From positions 1 through 38,474 of the forward strand of contig JAJJLU010000476.1 of assembly GCA_023807065.1 (NCBI GenBank): a stretch of DNA of 38,474 bases, given 5' to 3'. Of the stretch, positions 22,187 through 31,856 are shown piece after piece. Both the position numbers and the translations under genes were made by a program. The first letter of the stretch is position 1, and each line of letters starts with the position of its first letter. The notes beneath the pieces are model-generated. The model had not been told where the DNA came from. It ran no database searches and saw only the letters and a program-made list of their open reading frames with translations. The stretch is from Isotricha intestinalis (Eukaryota > Ciliophora > Litostomatea > Vestibuliferida > Isotrichidae).

Positions 22187-23163
22187 TTCCTTAAATTTAA
22201 AATATAAAAAATATTATTCAATAAAGAATAAAAATATAAATTAATGGAAATTAATTTTATTTTAAATAATAACAATGATATTTTTTAGTTTAATTGTTAG
22301 AGAGTTTTAGTTTTTAATTTCTTAAGGATTTCAATAATTCTGAATCCAAAATAATTTCATTCTTCATTTTTTTATTGAATTTTAATTGTTTTTTGCCTAT
22401 TTATATTGATTAAAATTAATGAATATAATATTATTGTATAAATTTTAGATTGAATATTGATTTTTTTAAGTAATATTCTTGTTTTTATTTTATTGAACTA
22501 TTCATTAAAAAATCTAATTCCTTTAGAACCGATATTCAAATATTCCTGATGTAAACTTTTTTCAAACTTTTTTCTTTTCCCTTTATTCTTTAGAAAAATC
22601 TAATTTCATTAAGATTTCTAATTATAATTTCATTTCTTTTTTTTTTAGTTAATTTAAATTATAAAATTCATGTTTTTTGTTATATCAACGAAAAGTTTTA
22701 GAATATCTCTAGAAGAATTTGAATTTCTTTTATTATTATTAAGTCATTCTCTTTTGTAATATTGCAATGATATGATATTCTTTTTCTTAATATTCTTTTG
22801 AGAATATTTTGATCTATATTAATATTATTTTGAAAATCTCTATTAAATTACCATTTTATTTTTTTAATTCACAATGATTTTAAATAATCTATTTGGTTAT
22901 ATTTGTTTTTTCAAAAAATAAATATATTATTTTTGAATAAACAAACAAATTTTTTTCTTTTTTTATAAAAATGAATATAATTATATAATCTAGTTTATTT
23001 CAAAAAGTTCGGAAATTAAAAGGCTTTTTTTAAATTATTTTCATCATCTATTCCTTCTTTTCTTTATTTTTTTCAAAGATATTATGATTATATAGAAGGT
23101 TCTAGAGATTTCTCCATTCTCAAAAATTTGTTCTACTAATTTTTTTATTATTAAATAAACAAA
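22187..23163. other. Divergent intergenic region between the ATPase and kinase genes
   Basis: This AT-rich region must carry the promoters of the minus-strand ATPase and the plus-strand kinase. No ATG in frame with the ATPase and no GTAAA-type donor lie within 80 bases upstream of it. Relic-like sequence is found on the minus strand (next entry). The remainder up to 23163 shows nothing I can support. Confidence 0.45.
22314..22610 (-). pseudogene. Gene relic upstream of the ATPase
   Basis: At 22367-22314 a 17-codon frame reads MKNEIILDSELLKSLRN to TAA. Upstream of it (22610-22370) another frame reads DFSKE, TAA, REKKKV and FTSGIFEYRF with TAA, TAG and TGA stops. The short clean ORF could be a lost 5' exon of the ATPase, but its stop comes before any usable donor, so I treat it as a relic. 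Confidence 0.3.
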
Positions 23164-24324
23164 ATGAAAGACAAATTAAAAGAAATAAAAGAGATTTTTA
23201 GAAAAAAAGGATTTATTTATAAAGATAAATTAGGAGCAGGAGGTTTCGCGGATGTTTATATAGCAGAAAATAATAAAAGAGATTATGCAGTCAAAATTCA
23301 ATTAGCTTCTGATAAAAAAAAATTTGAAAAAATAAAAAATGAATGTGTATTATGTAAATTATTAAATGGGAGAAATATTATTAAAACACATGCAATTTAT
23401 CAAGATAAATTATCATCAAAAGAAACTCTTTTTTCAATAGTTATGGATAAAACCTTATATATGGACATGAAATTTTTTTTCCAATATTTATTAGAAAGAA
23501 ACCTAATTAGAGTTTATATGAATAATAAAAATTTTCCTTGGTTATACATAATGAATAAAAATATTTTAATTTTTTTCATAAATCAAATTGTTGAAGGTTT
23601 AAAAATTTTATATGAACACAATTATGTTCATAGAGATATTAAAGCAGAAAATATATTAATTGCTCAATCTTTTATAGTTAAATTATGTGACTTTGGAATT
23701 GTTGTAAAAGGTAAACCTAATTTTAAATTAGGAAGTTCAACTTGGTGTTATGAAGGACCAGAATATTATGGTAATAAAATTATTGAAAAATATGAAGATT
23801 GTTTTAAAATAGACTATTATTCTATTGGATTGATTATTTATTATGTTATTTTCAGAAAAAATCTAGTAAACAGAAAATTTAAAAATATTATTGATTTAAA
23901 TCTTTTATGTAAATGTTTAGATAAAGCTGATAAAAATATTAGATTACATGAATTTGATGAAGAAGAAACAAAAGATATGGGAGATAATAATGGTAATAAT
24001 AATATTGAAGTTAAGAAATTTGATAGAAATAAAAAAGTTAAAGAAATTAAGAGTGATAGTGATAGTGAAAATGAAGAAAAGAAAATTGGAATTCAATTTA
24101 TTGATAAAGGAATAGGAAAATTAACAAGAAAATTAATATCTAAAAATATAAGTGATAGACCTAATATTTTTGAAATTCTTGAAAATGAAAGTTTAAATAA
24201 AAATAAACAAAGAATTAACAAAATTTATTCAATCAATCAATTTCTTGAAATTAAATTATTTATTGAATTTCAGAAACCTTTAATTTATCGGAAAAAAAGA
24301 AAAAAATATAAATTCATTTCTTAA
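23164..24324 (+). CDS. Serine/threonine protein kinase
   Basis: This 386-residue protein is almost entirely a eukaryotic protein kinase domain. The glycine loop LGAGGFADVY spans residues 23-32, the ATP-binding Lys44 is in YAVK, Glu60 probably sits in helix C, the catalytic loop HRDIKAENIL covers 156-165 and DFG covers 176-178. The APE motif reads GPE at 198-200, preceded by SSTWCYEG. All catalytic residues are present, so activity is expected. The C-lobe carries a charged insert (about 265-305, Asp/Asn/Glu/Lys-rich) and the usual closing SDRPNIFEIL helix near 331-340. The domain layout with few accessory sequences resembles the many ciliate-expanded kinases; I cannot place it in a named subfamily. 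It starts with ATG at 23164 and ends with TAA. Confidence 0.92.
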   Translation: MKDKLKEIKEIFRKKGFIYKDKLGAGGFADVYIAENNKRDYAVKIQLASDKKKFEKIKNECVLCKLLNGRNIIKTHAIYQDKLSSKETLFSIVMDKTLYMDMKFFFQYLLERNLIRVYMNNKNFPWLYIMNKNILIFFINQIVEGLKILYEHNYVHRDIKAENILIAQSFIVKLCDFGIVVKGKPNFKLGSSTWCYEGPEYYGNKIIEKYEDCFKIDYYSIGLIIYYVIFRKNLVNRKFKNIIDLNLLCKCLDKADKNIRLHEFDEEETKDMGDNNGNNNIEVKKFDRNKKVKEIKSDSDSENEEKKIGIQFIDKGIGKLTRKLISKNISDRPNIFEILENESLNKNKQRINKIYSINQFLEIKLFIEFQKPLIYRKKRKKYKFIS

Positions 24325-25101
24325 TAATTTTAAAATAATTTTATTATTTTATAAATTGTCATAATATATCAGAAGCTTTTTTTATTTTTTTTCAATTTAA
24401 TGATTTTTAAATATTTTTGCTTAACTTTTTATAATAAAAAAAAATAATTCACATAATTAGAAAAAATTTTTGTTTCATTAAATAAGCAATTTATTCTTCA
24501 AAATAATAAATAATTAAATTATTTCAATTAAAAAACAACAATTGAATTTAAATATCATCTAAAAATAAAATTAATAAAAATACATAAATCATTCTTTTTA
24601 ACCAACATTTATTTAATATGAAAAAATGTATAAAAGGATAAATAGCAAATTCTTTCTTCATTAAAATTAAAAATAAAATTAAATTTAATGAATTGACTTT
24701 TATTTTTTTATTGCATAAATTTTCCTCTAAAACAAAAACACAATTATAATATTAAATTTCTTCAATATAATTATTTATACATTATTGAATATATAATTAT
24801 TATAAATTATAAAAAAATATTAAATTAAATCCAATATTGATTAAATCAACGGTAAACAATACAATAAATTCTTATAATCTATTAAATATTAAAAATCTAC
24901 TATTAAATCTAAGTTAAAATATATTTTATCTAAAAATATTATCAAATTTATTTGAAACAAATTCCTTTATTTATCAATTAAGTTACTTTAATTTGATGAA
25001 AAATTTTAGGAATTAAAAAAATAGACAATTTACATTATAATTGAATTATTATTCATAAATCAATATATAAAAATAGTTAAGATTAATAACAAGAAATATT
25101 T
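24325..25101. other. Gene-poor AT-rich spacer
   Basis: This is downstream flank of the kinase gene. I see only low-complexity A/T sequence, with no coding block, RNA gene or repeat that I can support. Confidence 0.5.
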
Positions 25102-25330
25102 TTTTTATTATAAACTATTTTTATATTTTTTTTTTAAAAAACTATTTTTGATTTGAAAACATTTTATTATAAACTATTTTTATATTGTTTTTTTTTTAAA
25201 ACTATTTTTGATTTGAAATCTTTTTATTATAAACTATATTTTTATTTTTTTTTATTTTAAATCTATTTTTGATTTGAAATCTTTTTATATTATAAACTAT
25301 TTTTATATTTTGTTTTTTTAAATTATTTTT
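25102..25330. repeat. Diverged tandem repeat, about 60-bp unit, nearly four copies
   Basis: A unit built around TTATTATAAACTATTTTTAT and ACTATTTTTGATTTGAAA recurs. The TAAAC anchor falls at 25111, 25170, 25230 and 25293, giving spacings of 59, 60 and 63 bases, and the last copy is partial. Differences between copies are mostly T-run length changes. It lies in a gene-free area and has no coding potential. Confidence 0.85.
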
Positions 25331-26969
25331 CCATTTTTTTTTAATTAATTTTTAAAATTATTTTATATTTTAAAACTAAATATAAATACAATATGAATAA
25401 AATAACAAATTCTGAAATTTGAGAATTATAAGAGATAACAATTATTTTAAAATTGAGTTCAAAATTATTCATTCAAATTTCATTATCAATAAGCTTTGTC
25501 TTGAAACAATAATTTTCCTCAATAAAAAATTCTTTGAAAATATATTTCTTCATGAAATTTTCTAAGGTTTTAATTTTTTATTTTGGTCTCGAAAATAATA
25601 ATAAATAAAAGAAAATTTCTATATATAAGTATATTGAATAATATAAGAATATTAATAAATTAAAGAAAATAAATTGAAATGAGCAAAAAATATTTTTTTA
25701 AATAAAAAAAATTATTGGATTAGATGATTATTTCATAAAAATAAATTCCAAAAATCAATAAAATTTATAAAAAATTCCAAAGAATTTTATCAATTAAATT
25801 GGAAATAAGAAAGAATCTTTGTTTTTAAAAAGAAAAACTGAAATAAAAAATTTAATGATTTAAAACAGTTTTAATTATCAAAAGATGAAAAAGAAAAATC
25901 TCTAATTGATATTTTATTAAACAATTGAAGATTTGTAGTTTTGACGTTTTAAAAATGAGGAATTACTTAATTGAGTTAATTAAATATTTTTTTATTTTTT
26001 AGTTTTTAAATATTTTATTTTTTGATATTTTGAAAATATTATTGTATTTTTTGTTTCAATAATTATTTTGATTATAATTGTATTATATTTTTTATTGCTT
26101 ATTATAATTTTAATTAAGAAATGATATAAAAATTTATGATTTAATTTAGTTAAATAAAAATGAATGATTGAAAAAATAAAAAAACAAATAAAAAAAAAAT
26201 TTAATAGATGAAGAATAAGAATATAGATTTTTCAATTAATCATTCTATGACATTAACTAAATTTCAATTAAATATTAAAGTAAAAATTTTCAATTAAAAA
26301 TCCTAATTATGATGAAATAAATTTGAAGAAAAAGAAAATAAAATAAAAAAATGATAATTGTAATTAAAAAATACTAAAATTTCAAACAACTCAAATTCAA
26401 AATAATAAAAAATAAAAAAATTTGATAGATTATAATATTAGTGATATGAAATGAATAATATAAAATATAATATAATATAAAACAAAAGAAGAATATAAGG
26501 GAAAATTCTTTGTAGAAATTTGATTAAAAGAAAAGTATAAGAATAAAAGATTCATGTATTAAAAATCAAATTTTTTAGCCAATAGAAAATTATGAATAAT
26601 TTTCTTTTAGCCTAAAAACTAATTAAACAACTTCATTTAATAAAAAAATAAAAAAAAGTAATTAAATAAAGTATGGGGAATGCATTTTTTAACCAAATTT
26701 CAATCACTGAATTTACTAATAACATAAAAAAAAATATACTAAAAAACACATAATTTCAAATATTTGAATGATATCATTGAAAACCATCTTATAAAGAAAA
26801 ATATCTAATAAAAAAATTTTTATCATTATTGTAATTAGATAATTTTAATCAAAAAATTGGGTTAATCTAAAAACATTTGAATAATTTTGGGTATCATAAA
26901 CGCTTGAAAGATTTTTAAATGTAATAAAAAAAATTAAAACACAAAAAACAAAGAAAATAAATATCGTTA
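25331..26969. other. Gene-poor spacer with weak coding-like traces
   Basis: This is AT-rich DNA without a credible intact gene. On the plus strand, a frame near 25838-25925 reads KKFNDLKQF, TAA, LSKDEKEKSLIDILLNN before TGA. One near 26205-26300 reads NIDFSINHSMTLTKFQLNIK. Both look like remnants of coding sequence but are too short and isolated to model. A run of TATAA-like units is present at 26458-26480. Confidence 0.4.
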
Positions 26970-27112
26970 TATCCCCAATCCCCCTAAATTAAATAAAAAA
27001 AAAATAAATAATTTTTAAAATTTTAATCTATGAATTTTGAAATTACAAATTCATAGATTTAAATTAAAAAATTATTTATTTTTTTTTATTTAATGTAGGG
27101 GGATATGGGGAT
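26970..27112. repeat. Near-perfect palindrome with telomere-like tips
   Basis: A left arm at 26970-27037 and a right arm at 27047-27112 are inverted copies separated by a 9-base loop, with only a handful of mismatches or one-base gaps. The inner 13 bp pair perfectly. The outer ends carry TATCCCCAATCCCCC on one side and its inverted counterpart (GGGGGATATGGGGATA) on the other, so each tip resembles one to two telomere units. No ORF is inside. It could be a foldback or MITE-like element, a head-to-head duplication of an old chromosome end, or a stem-loop made in RNA. I see no clear target-site duplication. Confidence 0.88.
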
Positions 27113-27416
27113 ACATATCCATTAATATGAATATGAAAAAGTATTAAAATTTGAATCAAATAAAAGAAGTTTAGAAAAATTGAAAAATAACAAATAACTT
27201 TATTACTCTAAGACTCATATTCTTTTAAATTTTGAGTGGATATAATTATATCAATTAAATTTAAAGTGATAAAATAAAATAAAAATCTGAAGAATTAGAT
27301 AATTTTTTCTAAATTCATATATGATTTTTATAATTGATTTAAATTTTCCATTTAATTAAAATATAATTAAAACTATATTTTATGAAAATTTATGAGAAAA
27401 ATATATTAGTTTGAAA

Positions 27417-29201
27417 TTAATTACTTAATAATTGTGTTTCAAAAATATTTCTTAAAATATTTTTAATTTTACTAATTTCTTCTTCAAATTCAGATTCATT
27501 TAATTCAATACTTTCAATTTCTATATTTTTTTTATAATTTTTCCGATAAACTTTATCATCACTACATAGCATAATACCATAACCATTAAATTTGTTTTTT
27601 TCAAAATTTACAGCAATAATATTTCCATTATCAAATTTTATAAAACCAAAACCATCTTTATTTCCTTTTTTATATTCCCCAATATACTGTTCTTTACATA
27701 AACTATCTTGAATAATTTTCAAATTATTATTTAAAATACTTCCAATTCCAAAACCGCATTTTACTCCATTATTAAATTCTCCTTTATAACAATTTCCTTC
27801 AATATCATATAAAATTCCTATATGATTAAATAGATTATTATCATAATAACCTTTATAAATAATTCCATCTGAAAATTTTTCTTTTGCAAAAACTCTTTTA
27901 TTATTTTTCCAAATTGCTATAGTCTCTCTATCATTTCCTTTATATTTTCCATAACCTTGTGGTTCTCCATTTTCAAAATAACCAACAAAAAATGATCCAT
28001 CATCATTTATATGGAGTCCTCTTCCATGTGTTAAATCAGTTTTTGACCATTCTCCATAATAATATCCTGATTTAGTTTTAATAATATCATAAAATTGAAC
28101 TTTTATTCTTGTTTTTAAAGGAGGAAGTGATTCAACATAGTTTTTATATTTTTTATATATGTTTTTACTTTTTATTGACATCATGTCAATTATATCTTTT
28201 TTTTTATTTGGAAAGTTACTTATTATTTTTTTTATATTTTTCTTTGGTTGTGAATGAGATACTAAATATTCTTTTTCTATTTTTTTCGATAATTTATGCT
28301 CATTTTTTATTTCTGACTTTTCAGGAAAATATATTACTCCTGTTGATATTAAAAGAACTGTGTTATCTTTGTTTTCTATAAAATTTAAATAATTTTTTAT
28401 ATTTGTAAATGTATCTTGTAAAGGATATTCTTTATGAAAATTTTTTAAATTTTTAAAATTACAAATATTTTTTATATTATAGAAATCTTCATAAATATTA
28501 TATTTTTTACTTTCTTTATAATTTGAAATTAATAAAGAACATAAATTTATCATTTGCTGATTGTTATTATAAAAAATATCAAATCTTTCTTTTAAAGTTT
28601 GTTGAATATTTTCTAAAGATTCAACAAGACTAATTTTTGTGTTTTCTAAATCTTTTAAATATTTTTTTGCATCATCTAATTTTTTTGAAATATTATCTAA
28701 TTCATTATCATTAAATGAGTAATCAACAGGAGTTATAATTTTATTTTTTTCTTTAATTTCAATACATTCAGTACAACAATATTTAGAAGATTCTATATCA
28801 AAACAAATTCCAGGATTAAAATGTTTCATACATAATATATCAAATTTATTTAAAGAATATAATTTATGCTTTTCATGACAAATTAAATGATTTGACTTAC
28901 AATCATAACAAATATATTTGTTACATTCTTTACAAAAAGAAATTTTTGGAGGAAAAACTTGGTTATTACAATCATTACATATAAAATTATATTTTGGATC
29001 TGTTTGTTTTTCAGAAATATAATTTTGAAGAGAAAATTCGTTTTTATGATGATTTTGACATATTTCTAATACTGAATATTCGTTTTTTTTCTTTGATTTT
29101 TCTAAAGAAAGAAAATTTAACTTTTTACAAATTGAACATCTAAAATAATTTGGGTTTGTGTCTAATAAAGTTACGATTGATGAAGGAGCAGTTAAATTCA
29201 T
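27417..29201 (-). CDS. B-box-like zinc finger, coiled-coil and MORN-repeat protein
   Basis: This 594-residue protein has three parts. The N-terminus (about 20-150) is Cys/His-rich: CSICKKLNF, then FICNDCNNQ, FCKECNKYICYDCKSNHLIC with HEKHKL, and KYCCTECIE. The spacing resembles tandem B-box-type zinc fingers as in TRIM proteins. A coiled coil follows at about 165-215. The C-terminal part (about 375-545) holds MORN repeats of the YxGxxxxGxxxGxG type, such as YYYGEWSKTDLTHGRG, FVGYFENGEPQGYGKY, CYKGEFNNGVKCGFGIG and YIGEYKKGNKDGFGFI. MORN repeats usually mediate protein-protein or membrane-cytoskeleton contacts, often in ciliary or cortical structures of protists. No catalytic domain is visible. 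It starts with ATG at 29201 and ends with TAA. The architecture is secure; the role is inferred. Confidence 0.85.
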   Translation of the reverse strand: MNLTAPSSIVTLLDTNPNYFRCSICKKLNFLSLEKSKKKNEYSVLEICQNHHKNEFSLQNYISEKQTDPKYNFICNDCNNQVFPPKISFCKECNKYICYDCKSNHLICHEKHKLYSLNKFDILCMKHFNPGICFDIESSKYCCTECIEIKEKNKIITPVDYSFNDNELDNISKKLDDAKKYLKDLENTKISLVESLENIQQTLKERFDIFYNNNQQMINLCSLLISNYKESKKYNIYEDFYNIKNICNFKNLKNFHKEYPLQDTFTNIKNYLNFIENKDNTVLLISTGVIYFPEKSEIKNEHKLSKKIEKEYLVSHSQPKKNIKKIISNFPNKKKDIIDMMSIKSKNIYKKYKNYVESLPPLKTRIKVQFYDIIKTKSGYYYGEWSKTDLTHGRGLHINDDGSFFVGYFENGEPQGYGKYKGNDRETIAIWKNNKRVFAKEKFSDGIIYKGYYDNNLFNHIGILYDIEGNCYKGEFNNGVKCGFGIGSILNNNLKIIQDSLCKEQYIGEYKKGNKDGFGFIKFDNGNIIAVNFEKNKFNGYGIMLCSDDKVYRKNYKKNIEIESIELNESEFEEEISKIKNILRNIFETQLLSN

Positions 29202-29553
29202 ATTTTATTTTTTATATAATTTTTGTTGGACAATAATATAAGTCCTTTATTAAATATTATTAAATTAAATTTTTTTTTTAATTTTTTTTAGAATAAAAAT
29301 TTTACAAAAAAAATCAATTCTAAAATCAAGCTTTTATATGATTTAAAAAAATCAACTTTATATAATTGATAAAATTGATTATTTTTTTATTTTTTATTTA
29401 TTTTTGATTTTACTTTTTTTATTTGAATAATTATTTTTTTAATAAAAATAAAAGTTTTGATTTGCAACATGCTATAAAAATAATCCGAGAAAAAGAAACA
29501 GAAATTATTATTTATACTATAATAAATTATTTTTAAATATTTAAAATTTTTTA
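29202..29553. other. Intergenic spacer, promoter side of the MORN gene
   Basis: This is low-complexity AT-rich DNA with T runs and an A/T-rich stretch at 29330-29450. I see no gene or repeat that can be supported. Confidence 0.5.
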
Positions 29554-29871
29554 TTAGTCATTTGTACAATATTTTTTTAATAATAGTTTATACGAAAAAA
29601 ACATATAATTAATAGGAAAAAATGAAATGTATGAAACATAAAGATTATCAATAGTGTTGCCAAACATGAACTGCTCTTCCAAAATTTTTTTATAAATAGA
29701 GTTTTCACAAAGGTTACCGTTCAAAACAACATTGAAATTTTGTATTTTCAAGAATTTTATTGTCATAATAGATATTTTCAATATTAAATGCTCAATAATA
29801 ATATATGAGTTGGTATAAATTTGTGTGTTTAAGTCTAACGAAATAAATATTTTGAACATTAAATTTTCCAT
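29554..29871 (-). CDS. Doubtful small hypothetical protein
   Basis: This 105-codon open frame runs from ATG at 29871 to TAA. It encodes an Ile/Leu/Phe/Tyr-rich protein without a clear signal peptide or a long membrane helix. I recognise no family. The central piece NGNLCENSIYKKILEEQFMF looks more protein-like than chance, and base composition is slightly richer in G and C than the flanks. It could be a real short gene or another relic whose frame happens to have survived. Confidence 0.4.
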   Translation of the reverse strand: MENLMFKIFISLDLNTQIYTNSYIIIEHLILKISIMTIKFLKIQNFNVVLNGNLCENSIYKKILEEQFMFGNTIDNLYVSYISFFPINYMFFSYKLLLKKYCTND

Positions 29872-30177
29872 GTGTGTTATTTTATTTTAATGATAAAAAT
29901 CATATGAAAAAATGCTTTTAAACAAATATTTTTCCAGAAAATGACTTTCTTTAAGTTTTAATTCTAATAATAATGAAGAAAGTTTAGATTTATAAAAGAA
30001 GATTAATTTTTTTTATTATTATATCGTTTAAAATAATTAAATAATAATATATTTCGAAAATAAGGAAAAAATATAGATTAATATTTCTTTGTTAAACATT
30101 TAAATAAAATATAATTTTGATATTTTAAAACAATTCTTATAATGGATTTAAATAAAATATCACTTTTCAATAAAAGT
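29872..30177. other. Intergenic spacer
   Basis: AT-rich sequence between the small ORF and the relic that follows. Nothing is visible that I can support. Confidence 0.45.
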
Positions 30178-30451
30178 TTACCTTTTCATATTACTTTCTT
30201 TATTAACTTCTAAAGCGCCTATTGTAAAATTTTCAGGATTTAATGTTTTCCTTTTAAAATATCATTAATTTTTTATTGTAAGAAATTTATATCAATATTC
30301 CAAAAATTTATATTATATTCAGAATTAGAATAGATTAATTGAACATAAAATAAGGAATTTGATTTAATGTAAAACAAATAAATACTTTTCATTATTCATT
30401 TGGACTTTTTCTGTCTTTGTAAATTGCTATAGTGTTTGATTCATTTTTCAT
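30178..30451 (-). pseudogene. Gene relic with frameshifts
   Basis: On the minus strand an ATG at 30451 opens MKNESNTIAIYKDRKSPNE, followed by TAA TGA, then in the same frame KVFICFTLNQIPYFMFN and TAA. A shifted frame gives SEYNINFWNIDINFLQ, TAA, KINDILKGKH. A third frame gives RKTLNPENFTIGALEVNKES and stops at TAA 30178. Each block is coding-like, with varied residues that AT-rich noise does not normally give, and their order is consistent. This is the most convincing decayed gene in the window. I do not recognise the family. Confidence 0.55.
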
Positions 30452-30842
30452 TATGATACTATGTTTTCTTTTTTTGTAAAGTTTCCTTTTTAAATTTTAA
30501 CACATTTTTTATTTTAGGTCATTTATATTAAATATTGTTTTTCTTCAATTATCTTTTTATTAAAATAAAAAGAGAGAAAAAAAAGTATTTTTATTATAAA
30601 TAATTGTTTTTCCAATCTCAAAATTATTTAAAAATTATGAATTTCGGAGCTTCATTTAAAATTTGGTATTTTAATTGTAGATTCAATCATTTATTAATCA
30701 ATTGATATATAATAATAGAAATAACTTATCTTTTGAAGACTTCTCAGTGTAAAAAGATTCAAAAATTAAGATTTAATATTACAAAAAAAATAACATCTAT
30801 CTTCCAAAAAATTCTTAATAATTTTATTTAAAAATCAAAAAC
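30452..30842. other. Intergenic spacer downstream of the nucleosidase gene
   Basis: AT-rich DNA holding the 3' flank of the minus-strand nucleosidase gene. No supported feature. Confidence 0.45.
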
Positions 30843-31493
30843 TTATTTCTTAAGTAAATGTTCATAAACATATTCCTTAAAAGAATGAGGAGCATCAACA
30901 ATTTCTTTATCCCAATCACTTGCTCCTTTCTCATCTAAACCATCAGTAATATATTTAATACAAATAAAAGGTATTTTTTCAAAATAACAAACCTTAGCCA
31001 TAGCATAAGCTTCCATATCAGAAACTTCAACTTCTTTAATAGGTGATTGACTAGTAGCAAAATTATCTCCACTACCACAAACTCCATATTCTAAATCATT
31101 AATAACTTTAGGAAATTCAATTATCATTGGTATTTGTTTTTCTGCTGGAGTTTCACCAAGTTTATAATTAAAAATTGTACAATCCATATCTCTTTGAATA
31201 AATTGATTACAAGCTACTAATTGACCTTTGTGAAATTTTTTACTTCCTACACTTCCGAAATTTACAATATATTTTGGAGGTTTGTTTTTTAATTTCCTTT
31301 CTGTAATCTCTTTTGTTAAATGATATGCTGCATTTACTTTTCCTACTCCCACATGAATTAAATCTAAATCTTTAAAAAAATCACCAGTTTCATCTTTCAT
31401 TGCGACTACAAATAAAACTTCATTTTTATCCAACATTTTTACTTTTTCAAATAATTTAATTTTTAAAAAAAGATATATTTTTAAAATATTCAT
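30843..31493 (-). CDS. 5'-methylthioadenosine/S-adenosylhomocysteine nucleosidase (bacterial type)
   Basis: This is a PNP/UDP-family nucleosidase expected to cleave adenine from 5'-methylthioadenosine and S-adenosylhomocysteine in the methyl-cycle and methionine salvage. The protein has 216 residues from ATG 31493. The conserved core begins at EVLFVVAMKDE (25-35), and a second Met at residue 20 (ATG 31436) aligns better with bacterial starts, which would give 197 residues. Landmarks by alignment to the E. coli enzyme are Glu35 (AMKDE), VGVGKVNAA (48-56), FGSVGS (79-84), SGDNFA (141-146), DMEAYAMA with Glu161 (159-166) and ITDG with catalytic Asp184 (182-185). The first 19 residues are basic and hydrophobic and might be an organelle signal, or simply untranslated. 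The bacterial-type sequence makes horizontal acquisition plausible. It ends with TAA. Confidence 0.88.
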   Translation of the reverse strand: MNILKIYLFLKIKLFEKVKMLDKNEVLFVVAMKDETGDFFKDLDLIHVGVGKVNAAYHLTKEITERKLKNKPPKYIVNFGSVGSKKFHKGQLVACNQFIQRDMDCTIFNYKLGETPAEKQIPMIIEFPKVINDLEYGVCGSGDNFATSQSPIKEVEVSDMEAYAMAKVCYFEKIPFICIKYITDGLDEKGASDWDKEIVDAPHSFKEYVYEHLLKK

Positions 31494-31856
31494 AAGATTT
31501 TTATTTCTACATTAGATTTATCATATGTTAAAACAATAAATAAAACTCTTTGAAAACAAATGCCAAAAAACACTACAGAATAAATGTAACATATAAAAAA
31601 GTTTTTAATATTATTTTTAAAAAATGGAAGATAAAATGAATCAAATTCTTTTTATTCACCAAATTTCATAGAAGATATATATATTAAGTTAAAATTAAGA
31701 AATTATATATGGGAAAAATAAATGTATTTCTTCTTTTTACAAAAGGTTTTAGACATAGAAGTTAATTTCATAAAAATTAAATGAATAAACATATTAAAAA
31801 AAATACCTAATATTTAAAAATTTCAAATAATAAAAAATACAATTTAAAATAATAAT
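31494..31856. other. Intergenic spacer between the nucleosidase and STPG genes
   Basis: AT-rich DNA containing the promoter of the nucleosidase gene and the 3' flank of the STPG gene, both on the minus strand. Nothing further is visible. Confidence 0.5.

Noticed and set aside
22314..22367. A possible 5' exon (17 codons from ATG) for the P5B ATPase
   Set aside because: A TAA closes it before any usable splice donor, so it cannot be joined to the ATPase frame.
28109..28381. Plus-strand ORF opposite the MORN gene
   Set aside because: Hydrophobic only because it is antisense to Lys/Glu-rich coding sequence.
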